Position numbers and translations under genes: made by a program. The notes under the pieces were generated by a model. The model made no database searches. It had not been told where the DNA came from and saw only the letters and a list, made by a program, of their open reading frames with translations. From Neocallimastix lanati (nom. inval.) (taxonomy: Eukaryota; Neocallimastigomycota; Neocallimastigomycetes; Neocallimastigales; Neocallimastigaceae), in assembly GCA_016946835.1 (NCBI GenBank), contig JACVTC010000063.1, positions 1 to 64,000 on the forward strand: 64,000 nt of DNA. The letters are read 5' to 3'. This document shows positions 12,901-24,100 of this stretch, piece by piece. Numbering within the stretch: the first letter of the stretch is position 1; every line of letters starts with the position of its first letter.

Positions 12901-15900
12901 GTCGTGGTGCTACTACTTTCCTTGCTGGTAATAACAAAGGCGCTTGTTGGATTGCTACTAGACACAGTTTGAGTATTAGAATCTTCAGTAGTAATGGTGG
13001 TGGCGGTATCATCATTAAATAAATTATTTTCACTTTTAGTTTTTTTCGGTTTATTAGCTTTTCTACGTTCTAATTTGGGATTTGAATTAACCGTTTCTGT
13101 TGATTCACTTGAATTATTCAACATCACCCCACTAAAATCTGCATATTTAACATTTGGATTATAACTCTTAAATATATGCTTAGCCGTAACGTATAAATGA
13201 CCGTTACTTCCAAGATATAATTTAAATTTGTAATCAATTTTTACTCCATTTTCATTAGTTTTGGGGATATAATCCATACCATTTGTCCACAACTTATTAT
13301 TTAAACATTTGTTATCTAATGCCTTACCTTCACATAATACAAGTTCTCCTGATTCCAATAAACCAAATACGTATTTACCGCTCTCAGATATAATAGCATT
13401 CTTCACTTCTAAATAGTTCTTAGACCTTAGTGTATTTTTTTTATTATTTTCTATAAAAATAAACTTTTCCTTGTCATCATTCAATACGTATTCCTCGTAG
13501 TCCTTCATATTCTGATTCGAATTGCAAGCAATTGGTGTTTGAGCGAAATCAAGTAAACCAATTGGTCGAATACTTTTTTTGTAAGTCACTAGTAATTCTC
13601 CATTTCCATCATACTCCCCACACGCCCATACATTTACTTCAGATTTGAATAATGGTAAAGCTGTCAAGTTCCAACAACGAGTATCTGGAATTTTAAAGTT
13701 TATTTCGACGCTTTCTTCTCTATTCTCACTAATGGAAACCGCATCAGCATGCGATTTTTCTGCCGATCTATCGATGGCTTCGTCATACGATATATCAGAA
13801 TTATATGTTCTGGTATTGGAATTTCCGTAGGCATAACTATTGGATGAAGTCTTTGTTGAAGAAGACTCATTTACCCATCCATGTTCTTCGTTAAAATTGG
13901 AAGTGTACATTCTTGAAGCTGAATCAGATTCCGACAACTCCTTGCTTGATGTCTCGGAATGACCTCTTGTGTAGGCATCGGAATAACCATCAGTATTAGT
14001 CCATGTGTCACTAGTACCCGATGTATTGGTATAGGCGTCCGACCAATTTGTGGAATCTGATCTTCCACTTTCCTTTGACTTTGTTGAACTCGTAGTATCA
14101 CTGGATGAACGAGTACCTGCTGCTGCAATTCTCAATTCCTGCCTTGAACTTTCATACGCAATTCTTTCCTGTGACTCTCTACTTCTGATGGCTTCCTCTA
14201 ATTCTGCCTGGGCAGTCCACGTTGCAATGTAGTTAGCTTCTCTTGCTATATCATTTGCGTCTCTGGCTACTTTATTGGCGTCTTGAGCAATATAATTAGC
14301 TGTCTTGGCGATATCATTTGCCTGATACGCAGCTCTATTAGCATCCACTGCGATATCATTCGCCCTCTCAGCTATATCATTAGCTTTACTTGCGATGTCG
14401 TTTGCCTGGAATGCAGCTACATTGGCTTCTCTTGCGATATCATTCGCTTGGAAGGCGGCTGCATTGGCTATCGATGCAATTTCATTGGCTTGGAACGCTG
14501 CAAAATTTCCCACTGCTGCAATGTCATTGGCTTGACGCGATATATCATTACCCTCTCTGGCGATATTATTGGCTTCCTGGGATATTTCATTACCCTTCTT
14601 GGCTATTTGATTACTTTCATATTGAAAATACGTACTTGCAGCTGAATTTACAATACCAGCAATAGTACCTATAACTGGAAGAATGGCTCTTTTATTAGGC
14701 ATTTCGTAGCTTTGTAAGTAGTGACTTTCGCTTCTTTTATCTGGCTTTATATTTTTGGTTTTTTTATAATCGTTCATATCCATCCTTGAGTATTCTTCAT
14801 TATGACTCAATTCCTTACTCTCACTCCAGTTATGCGTGTCGACATGTTCTCCTCCATCGGTTCTTGTATGGGAATAATCTTCACTTTCAGTATGAGCATA
14901 GGAATCTTCATGGTTGTTGGTATGCGTTTTTTCTTTACTGGTTGTATCCGCTACCGATTGGGACCTAACAATACTGTACACCGATTCCAACGCTGTGGAA
15001 TCCCCTTCTGAAGTCGCATGGGATATACTCTTACTATCAGTTAGAGCACTGGATAGTTCTATTACGTTATTAATATCTTCTGTTAAGGAGCTACCTTCGC
15101 TTAATACCCTACCATAAGCATTATGGTAGGATATACCACTCGAATCTGTAATAGTTACTGAATGATCAATGGTTTTGGAAATACTTACAGAACACGATAT
15201 AGAACCATCAATAAAATTCTTTACAATTCCACAATGCTTTATTCTTTTATTATCATTTTCTTCATTCCTATCTTTCTCCATGACATCCATGTATTCATTT
15301 CTATTACCGCCATATGGTATTCCCATAACCGTTACAATATTGTGTATATCATCCGTCGTCTTAAAATTAATTAATGCGGGATGATAAGGATTATACCCTG
15401 GATTTATACTGTTTAATGCAATACATTTTAATCCATTCTTTTGAATGTTTTCATATTTTTCCTTGAATATTTCCTTATACTCTTCAACAGAAGGAACACC
15501 CTGTAAAACACTTTCTGATGGCTTGATAATGTTATCTTCAATTTCTTTTTCTTTTGATTTTGTATGGGTCAAACTTGTACCTGTACTATTATTCGTATTT
15601 TCATCAGAACTACGTTTATTCAAAGCATCGCCCTCTTCTTCCTTTTTATTTTCCTTCGAATTCTTATGACTATTCTTTGCTACTTCATAGTAAATACCGA
15701 TGTTATTTACAATGGTATTATTTCCACAATAGGAGACCCCAAGCCACGTTGGACCGATAAACTTGGAATATTCTTCGATACTATCAAAAAAAACAGTATT
15801 ATTATTAGAATCGGTATAAAATGGATTTATCACTTTGGTTACCCCATCATAATTGTAGAGACAGAACTCTCTATTTTTTTCTTCATTTTCATTGCCAATA

Positions 15901-16406
15901 TTCTTTTTATCGTTACCATTACCCTTTTCATTATCTACTTCTTCTATATTACCATCTTTTTCATTATTAATATTTGTATAATTACTATCATTTTCATTAT
16001 TAATACTTGTACCACTACTTTTTACATTATCCACTTCTTCATTAATTTCTTCGAGCTGTTCATTATTATTTTTTATTTTTTCTTCTTCTTCATTAATATC
16101 TTCTTTATTATTATTTTTTATATTATCATTTCCTACAGTATTATTTCTATTTTCATTATACCTTTCAAAAACTTTTTCAGTATTTTCTTCTTTTTCAATT
16201 AATTCATTTCTTTTTTGGTTCAAACTACTTTTTACTTCTTTGTTTAATTCACTTGACTTCTTAAAAGAGGTACTTTTCTCCTTAGAATCATTTAAATTAT
16301 AATATTGAATATCAAAATCGTCTAGAGTAACTTTTTGCTTATAATATTCACAGTTTATAACATTAATAAAAACTGTTGACAGCAACAGTATTGACTTAAT
16401 ATTCAT
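8709..16406 (-). CDS. Giant secreted multi-lectin protein with C-terminal chitin-binding domains (copy 1)
   Basis: An intronless 2,565-aa frame, by far the best coding signal here. The N-terminal signal peptide (residues 1-19, MNIKSILLLSTVFINVINC) supports the start. An acidic Asn/Glu-rich stretch follows (about 30-170), then a Cys-containing region (176-400), a Ser/Thr/His-rich segment (400-560), Lys-Arg plus a hydrophobic stretch (570-593), a heptad coiled coil with ANDIAxx repeats (600-735), and a second Ser/Thr-rich segment (765-905). Next come several bulb-type-lectin-like stretches (about 985-1,080, 1,325-1,445, and weaker ones to 1,960) with a Thr/Ser linker near 1,115-1,190. Three ricin-B-like modules follow (about 2,000-2,130, 2,200-2,330, 2,335-2,472) with QxW-type ends such as DQWLI, DQIWTMW and DQHWEI; a poly-Thr linker separates the first two. 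Two hevein-type chitin-binding domains (2,475-2,517 and 2,523-2,564) close the protein. No C-terminal membrane anchor or catalytic domain was seen. Inferred role: extracellular glycan- and chitin-binding protein, perhaps a wall or adhesion protein. Domain calls are by eye. Confidence 0.93.
9840..10010 (-). repeat. In-gene poly-Thr linker encoded by ACT/ACC triplets (copy 1)
   Basis: On the + strand this is (GTA)n broken by TTTTTT and TTTTTA. In the coding sense it gives Thr runs broken by Lys-Lys pairs (residues about 2,132-2,190), joining the first and second ricin-type modules. It is a typical O-glycosylated spacer. A shorter Thr tract coded by varied codons lies at residues 1,115-1,190 (12,840-13,060). 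The length is identical in both gene copies. Confidence 0.85.
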
Positions 16407-17097
16407 TTTAATTTTTTATTTATACATATATATATAAATATTTCTTTTATTCTAATTATTATTTTCTTAATTTAACTAGCTTAATTTTATTATACTTTTT
16501 CTTTTTGTTTTTTTAATATTATATATATATATAATTTATTTCTCTTTTTTTTTTAAAAAAAAAATTATTTGATATATATAAATATATCTTTTTATTATTT
16601 TTTTATTTAAATATATAGTTAAATATATATATCTTTTAAATATTTAAAAAAAAAAACAAAAAATTATTTATAAAAATAATTTAATCAAAATTTTTTTAAA
16701 TAATTAATTTATAAACTATACAAAAAACTTTATATATATATAATTTTATTGAATTAAAAATTATTTTATAGGAATAATATATTTATATAAAACAATAGAA
16801 ATTAAAATTTTATTTTTAATATTCATACTTATAAATTAAAAATTACAGGGTTAAATATTTCTAGTACATTATTATTAATAAACGGATTTTCCTTAAATTT
16901 TTAATATTACAAAATATATAATTTTATTTATAATTTAAAATATTTACACTATATATTATTTATAAAATTTTTTTAATTAAAATTTAATCCTTTTAATAAT
17001 TATTTAAAATATATTTATATATTTTAATGTAATTTAAAATATATATTTACAATAAGTAAATAATAAATTTGTATACAAAAAAAAAAAGAAAGAAACA

Positions 17098-17141
<44 letters not shown>

Positions 17142-17145
17142 AACA

Positions 17146-17189
<44 letters not shown>

Positions 17190-17876
17190 TTATTTATTAT
17201 ATTTTATAAAAATATTTAAAATGTTTTTTTTTTATCTAGCTAAAATTTAAAAGTAATAAGCATAAATTAATTTAAATTAATGTATACACAATAACCAATA
17301 TTATAAAAATTTAAGTAATTTTTATCAACAATTATAAAACACAATTAAAACTGGATATAATATTTACAAAAAAAAAAAAAAAAAAAAAAAAATAAATAAA
17401 AAATAAATAAATAAATAAATAAATAAAATAAAATAAATAAAAAAATAAAAATAAATAAAAATAAAAATTAAATTAAATAAAATAATTTAAATTAAAATAA
17501 AAAAAAAAAAAAACACAACAATAGAAAAAAAATTATTAAACAAAAATTTTAAAAACATAATAAAAAAAGTCATTTTATAAACAAAAAACATAAGTTTCGT
17601 TTTTAAATAATAGTATCGATTATATTAATATTTATTATAATGATTTATTTTATATAACGGATATAATTCCCCACTATTTTAATTTCAAAAAATTATCTTA
17701 AAACAAAATGAAAAAATATATCGTTTAAATAAATAAATAAAAAAAAATAATTATATTATAATATTTAATAATATTATATATAAAATTATATAAAATTAGT
17801 ATATATTAACAAATATTATTTTTTTCTTTTTTTTTTTTTTTGTTATAATTTTTTTTTTAATTTATCTTATTAATTT

Positions 17877-18740
17877 TTGTGATTACTTTTTTCTTTAATC
17901 ATCAATTACATAATTAAATTATTATTAAATTTAATTTATAGATATTAATAAGAATTATTAAATATTAAAGAATTTATCCTTAATTGTTTTTATGCTTAAT
18001 TTTTATATTAAATAAATTAAAATTTTTTTTTGATTTTATTTTAAAATTTAATGAATAAAATTAATTAAGATTATATATATTTATATATAATTTAAATATA
18101 TTATATTATATTGTATAATATTATATTATATGTATGATCCCCTAAGATGTAACGGAATACAGTACAACTAAATCTATTAACTTTAATTTATTTATTTTTA
18201 ATCTAAACTTGTACTAATTGTATATCTATACTTTTTTTTAATATTATTTATAATTTAAAAGATAACTTTATAAATAGATACTATAAATATATATATAATT
18301 TAATTCATTTCTAAATTACTAATATATTATTGTATTTTATTTTTTTTAAAATAAAAGAAATAATAAAAAATATTTAATATATATATAATAACAATTGCAG
18401 AAAAAAAATTAAAAAATATATAATAAAAAAAATTTTAATGTGATCGTGATCAATCTAAACATATCTATTTAATATTTAAATAATTTCATTTCATAATATT
18501 AATTAATTATAATTTTTTTTAACAAATAAAATTTTTATTATATAATATATAAACTTCAAAAAAATTAATAAATATAGTATTAAATAAATTTATATATTAT
18601 TCCTTTTTCCTTTTTTTTTTGTGATTTTTCTTTAACAAATCACCAACCTTTAACAAATCACCAACTTTAAATTTAAATTATTATATTAAATTTAATTTAT
18701 AGATATTAATTGTAAACTTTAAATATTAAAAATTTTTAAT
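17877..18740. repeat. Diverged pair of ~100-120-bp non-coding repeats
   Basis: The segments 17,877-17,985 and 18,619-18,740 share the same order of words: TTGTGATT, TTTTCTTTAA, a variable spacer, ATTAAATTTAATTTATAGAT ATTAA, then TAAATATTAAA. The second copy holds an exact 18-bp tandem duplication (CTTTAACAAATCACCAAC at 18,630-18,647 and 18,648-18,665). Also present in the right copy near 57,716-58,579. Confidence 0.6.
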
Positions 18741-18918
18741 AATTAATTTTTAAAATTAAAAAAAAAAAAAAAAAAAAAGGAAAAAAAAGGAAAAAAAAAA
18801 AATCTAATTATTTATAATTTTTATTTTTCTTTTTCTTTTTTTTATTTTCTTTTTTTTATGCTACCTTACACAACTAATTTAATTCGTTTTAATAAATATA
18901 TTTATTATATGATAAAAA

Positions 18919-18949
18919 AAAGATGGTATATTTCATGTTTCCCATCTTT
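18919..18949. other. Inverted repeat / potential hairpin
   Basis: AAAGATGG and CCATCTTT form a perfect 8-bp stem around a 15-nt loop. Outside it GATAAA and TTTATC can also pair if five A are bulged. Function unknown. It is repeated at 58,758-58,788. Confidence 0.5.
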
Positions 18950-19065
18950 ATCTAATATACTAAATATAATTATTTATAAGAAAATGATTAAATTCATTCA
19001 ATAGAAATAAATTTATTTTATAAACTTTTAAGTTATTAATTATTTATTATATAAAACTTATAATA

Positions 19066-19180
19066 CTAATTCTTAAGGTAATTAGTAAACCTCTACTAAA
19101 TTTATCTAATTTTACAGGTTAATTAGTAACCTTTAAACATTCTTTTTATTATTATCTAATTTTACTGGACAATTAGTAAC
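19066..19180. repeat. Three 25-bp direct repeats with CTAATT...AATTAG arms
   Basis: Units start at 19,066, 19,106 and 19,156. The consensus is CTAATTTTACWGGNYAATTA then GTAAC. Each unit has CTAATT and AATTAG as short inverted ends around a central AGG or TGG. The more regular two are nearly identical. Function unknown; a protein-binding site is possible. Repeated at 58,905-59,019. Confidence 0.55.
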
Positions 19181-19881
19181 ATTTTATTAAATAAATATTT
19201 TATATTCCTATTTATATTAGTTATCTAAATTAAAGTAATTTTTATAAACAATAATTTTTACTAAAGTATTTAACATTTCTAAACAATTACATTTACAAGT
19301 TATTTTTATAATTTTATTAATATAATTTTTTTCTATTTAACTATTTAATAATTTTATACTTATAATCTATATAATTTTAATATATTTATTTTGATTTATT
19401 ATTTTTTAAAGTTTCATTCTATATCATATATTTATTAAAATTTTTTTGTAATCTATAACTTTATGTACCATTTAATAGTATGATAAATAATATAATAATA
19501 TATTTGTATACAATTTATTTTTACTAAATTAATAATTAATATAAAATATAAAAATATCTTCTTTTTATATTAATAAAGTTTTTAATAACAATAAATAAGG
19601 CTTTATATTAATCTACATATTTTATTATAAAAAATAATCTTACAATTCAAATACAATATTTAAATTAATGATATACTTTATATATATTTTTTATATTATT
19701 TATTATCTATTTATATATAAATTATTAAATTATTTAAAAAAATAAAATATATATATATTTATTTTATAATATTTTTATATATAAATTATTTATATACTAC
19801 TTAATAATATAACAGTATAATATAATTCAACAATTTTTGAACTTTATAAAAATTATTGTATTATATTATAAATTTATATAA

Positions 19882-20046
19882 CAATTTTATCCACTTTTCT
19901 TATTGTTATATTAAGAGATTTATTTTTATTCGATTATACAAAAGAAATAATTTTTTATTGTAAAAATAAAGAACAAAATAAAACAATAATAAAAAAAATT
20001 AAAATAAAAATTAAATAAAATAAAATAAAAATAAAAATAAAAATAA

Positions 20047-20077
<31 letters not shown>

Positions 20078-20115
20078 TAAAATAAATTAAAATAAAAATT
20101 AATAATAATAAACAA
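19882..20115. repeat. Degraded right edge of the large duplication
   Basis: Still alignable with 59,721 to about 60,010 but with substitutions at 19,882, 19,889 and 19,917, a one-base A-run change near 19,992, and AAAAT/AAAAAT runs of clearly different length (much longer AAAAT array in the right copy). The open frames here are low-complexity Phe/Ile strings and not genes. No homology is visible past about 20,115. Confidence 0.8.
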
Positions 20116-20633
20116 AACAATAAAATTTAATGGTAATTATAAAATTATAAAAAAAATATAAAAAATAAAAAATAAAAAAAAGTGAAAAATAATTATTTCT
20201 AAACAATATATTATTAAAAATAAAAAAAATTAAAATACAGGAATAATTTAAAATATATTAATACTATTTAAAACTTTAATTTATAATTTATTATTTTTTA
20301 CTTAATAAGTAAAATAAATATCTTTAAATTTCTCATATTCTTTTTTTTTTTCTATTTTTTTTATTGTTTTAAAGATTTTAATTTATTACTTTTCTTTATT
20401 TTTTAATAAATAAAAAAGAAATATTAATTATTTATATATAAAAATAATATATTTAATATATACAAATGAAAAATGAATATTTTTAAAACCCCTAAATTTT
20501 ATAAATTATATTTAGATAATAATTATTTAAATATGATTAAATATTTCAGAACATTGTTATTTAATTTTTTTATTATGACTATTTAATATATATGGAAATT
20601 AAATATAAATAGTAATGTGAATGGTAAATCTGT

Positions 20634-20645
20634 AAATCAAAAAAT

Positions 20646-20700
<55 letters not shown>

Positions 20701-20812
20701 AAAATATATATATATTAATATTAATTGTAAAACAAAAAAATCAAAAAAAAAAAAAAAAAAAAAAAAAAATTAAAATATATATATATTAATATTAATTGTA
20801 AAACAAAAAAAT

Positions 20813-20863
<51 letters not shown>

Positions 20864-20870
20864 TTAAAAA
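20634..20870. repeat. Tandem repeat of poly-A plus ATATATAT unit, ~3 copies
   Basis: A unit made of ATCAAAAAA, a long A-run, TTAAAATATATATATATTAA, then TATTAATTGTAAAACAAA. Two full copies and a third partial copy differ mainly in A-run length (about 50, 25 and 41 A). Confidence 0.75.
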
Positions 20871-20939
20871 AAAATATATTTTAAAAAAAATGAAAATTTA
20901 GAAAACAATAAATAAATAAACATTAGTATAAAATAAATA

Positions 20940-21160
20940 AATTAATAAATTAATAATTAAGTAAATAAATAAATTATTAAATTAATAAATTAATTAATTA
21001 TTGAATTAGTAAATTAATAATAAATAAATAAATAAATTAGTAATTAAATAATAAATAAATAAATAAATTAGTAATTAAATAATAAATAAATAAATAAATT
21101 AGTAATTAAATAAATTAGTAATTAAATAAATTAGTAATTAAATAAATTAGTTAATAAATA
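20940..21160. repeat. 31-bp and 16-bp tandem repeats just upstream of the 1,329-aa gene
   Basis: TTAGTAATTAAATA recurs at 21,037, 21,068 and 21,099 (31-bp spacing), then at 21,115, 21,131 and 21,147 (16-bp spacing), directly before the ATG at 21,164. The rest of the stretch is TAAA/TTAA words. It probably covers the 5' UTR or core promoter of the gene (inference from position). Confidence 0.75.
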
Positions 21161-21163
21161 AAT

Positions 21164-24100
21164 ATGAACTTAAGTCGATTGATATTATTGTTTTTATTTA
21201 TCATTATTGTAAACTGTGAATTTATTGACTATGGAATTGAAGAAATAGCTTCTTTAATTCTCTCCGCTGGTAATTCTGACGGTACAATAGCGAAAGAGCT
21301 AGATCCTGATAGTACTGGTGATGAAACTAGACCTATCGAAATCGATGTTTCAAAGGCAAACAATGAAGGACAATTAATGAATATTAAACAAATAGTGCCA
21401 AGTTTAAATAATTTAGAGGGTAAAGAATTGGATGATAAGTTTAAAAAACTGTATGATCTTTCTAAAAGAGTATTTAATACTTTTATGGATGGGGAAGAAG
21501 AACGCGGGGACGAAATTGATTACGTAGGAAATGTTAATTCTTATGATTTTCTAAGACAATTAATTCTAACGAAAGATGAAAATGAATCTATTGGTATATG
21601 CAATAATAATCTAAAAACTAGAATAGTATTCTTACGTAATGATGATTACAATACCATGATGAAGAAATTTATATATGAATCCTATACTAAAAAAAAGGGA
21701 AAATTTACGAATATTGATATTAATAATTTTGATAAATTGGATCAAACTATTCAATCATCATGGCAATCAAGAAATACGGATGGTATACCTTCTGATAACC
21801 TAAGTAAAGCTATTGCAATTAAATGTATTAAAACGAGAGCTTGTAATGTGAATTTTGAAAAAATTAAAGATAACGAAGTTAATAATTATTTGGACCAAAT
21901 TTCATTTAATATTGTCGAAACAACCGACCTTGAAAATAATTTATATTACAGTTTGATAATTAATAATGATAATACACTTAAAATATATCATGCTTTTACC
22001 CTTAAGTATGATGGTAAGTTATACAGTAGTTATGAAAAGTTTCCAAGTAGAGTTAATGATTATGATGATATTAGTTATTTGGTTGAGGGATATCATTATA
22101 GTGTTAATGAGGAAACTAATGAAATAGAAAGAGAAGGTATAAGCCTTGTTGCAGAATCCGGTATTAACCTTATAGTGAGACCTACGGATAATAAAGGAGA
22201 ACCTATTCTATTGACACCTTCAGATTATATTGTAAAAGATAAAAATGGTAATATCAAAAGAGATTCTATAAGCAATATTGCTTTAAATTCAGAGATAGCC
22301 ACAGATGATGATATCAAAAATTTATTGCATATTAAAAGAAGTGATATCTTTAGTACTTTTAATCGAACTTCCTCTTTTATCAAACGTAATGATAGCGATG
22401 AAGCTGAAAGCCTCGAGGATGAATATTACAATACATATATAACAGAAACTTATTATAACATAATATCGAATAAATATAGCTCAAAATTTGCTTCGATTAA
22501 TGAACTATCGAAGCGTTTTTTAAATGAAAGATTGGAAAATTTATATACTGATCCATTAACAGAATATGAATTATTAAATCTTAACGCGCTACACCAAATC
22601 ATGGGAATCAAATATACTTTTAAAGATCCTTTACAAGAATATCAAGATGGTATGCTACACCATAATAAAAATCAAGAAATTGAATTTATAAATAGAGTAT
22701 CCTATTTAGAAGAATCAAGATATTTGTCATCTTTTACCCAAACTGAGATTAATTTTAATTTTAGAGATTGTGAAAGCAATGACTGCTTTAAAAATTTTGC
22801 ATATCCAATAACTTATTATGATCTCGAGGAAACACTCTCTAAATTTGATGATTATATTTCCCAAAATTTTGAAAATATTTTAAAAAAAAGAGCAGAAGAA
22901 GAATCCTCTGGTATTGACAAATGGTTTACGACATATCTTACTCATCGTGAATTAATTAACAGAAATGTAAATGAAGATATGATGGAAGATCTAGAAATGG
23001 TGAGTCAGACATTAATAGATGTCATGCAAGAAGAATTCAGGGCATACAAAAGTAGATATGAATTGCACCAACAAGACGAGTCTTTTCCTCTTACTGAGGA
23101 TGATGTACACAATGCTAGAACACTTGATGAAATGCTGAACTGTTTAGGAGAAAGTTTTAACGCTCATGCTCATAGGTTCGGTCCATTGCGAAATGGATAT
23201 CAAACTACAAATGATCCAGATCCTGGTAATCAAAGTATAGATGATTCAGGTGTAGAAGAAACTTATCTCGACCTATATATGGATTCATATGGTAGTACTA
23301 GCTCTGAAGAAAATGATGAAAACAACCCTTCTCAGGATAATCAAAATAACGAAAGATCACGCCCAGTTCTTAGTGAAAGGCTTCGTCCACATTGGCAGAA
23401 TTGTGGAGGAAATAATAGAAAAAGAGCTATATGTGGATCAATAGATGGTGTCATTGAAACAGAATTACATGTAGATCCTAATGATTTAGATAGCCTAGTA
23501 ATGGATGAAGATATTCCAGATAGTAGATTGGAAGAAGAAAAAAAGCGTCTTAAGAAGAAAGGTATGAAGGTAAAACGTATACTGGAAAAATTAAAAATAA
23601 AAAATAATGATGAAAATGAACCAGCAAACGGTTCAGAAGCTACCTTCAAACTTGATAATGCTATAAAAAATAAATTAAAGACAATTGCTCCTAATGATAA
23701 AAAAATTCAAGGAGCACGTACAACGCCTGAATCAAAAATTCCTAAATCTACTAACGTATTTAGCTTAAAAAATACTTTAGGCAATTTATCAAGTTTGAAA
23801 GATTTCATAGTAAATAAAGTTTTTTCTAAAGATATGATGAGTCTTATAGGTACCTATATAAAATATGAACTATATTCATTAGCGGAATCTCAACAAACAG
23901 CTACCGATGAAATGATGGAAGATTTGGTAGATTTAAGAACCCAACTGAAAGAAAAAATTAATAGATTTTTAGACAATGAAGACCTAACGAGTAATCGTTT
24001 AAATGAAGCCGAACATTTAGTGGATGCTGTAACTACCTATAATGGTATAATTAGTTTTACTATTAGACTCGAACCTGAATCAAACGGAGGATTGAACGAC

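Larger units (their letters stand above)
16407..21163. other. AT-rich intergenic region between divergent genes
   Basis: No gene seen. It lies between the divergently transcribed giant gene and the 1,329-aa gene, so it should hold both promoters, but none can be picked out in such AT-rich DNA. It has very long A-runs: about 41 and 39 A around a GAAACAC at 17,140-17,146, 25 A at 17,368-17,392, and others near 20,648-20,853. It also holds short structured repeats (separate entries) and the end of the large duplication. A slightly GC-richer spot sits at about 18,134-18,170 (GATCCCCTAAGATGTAACGG) with no recognised identity. Confidence 0.7.

Noticed and set aside
15564-16202. 212-codon + frame opposite the N-terminus of the giant gene
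   Set aside because: Phe/Ile-rich antisense of the Asn/Glu-rich stretch; no independent support.
18130-18175. tRNA or small RNA at the GC-richer spot
   Set aside because: No cloverleaf pairing or conserved loop could be built by eye.
20640-20860. Poly-A tails of retroposed copies
   Set aside because: No coding sequence precedes the A-runs, and the units repeat in tandem.
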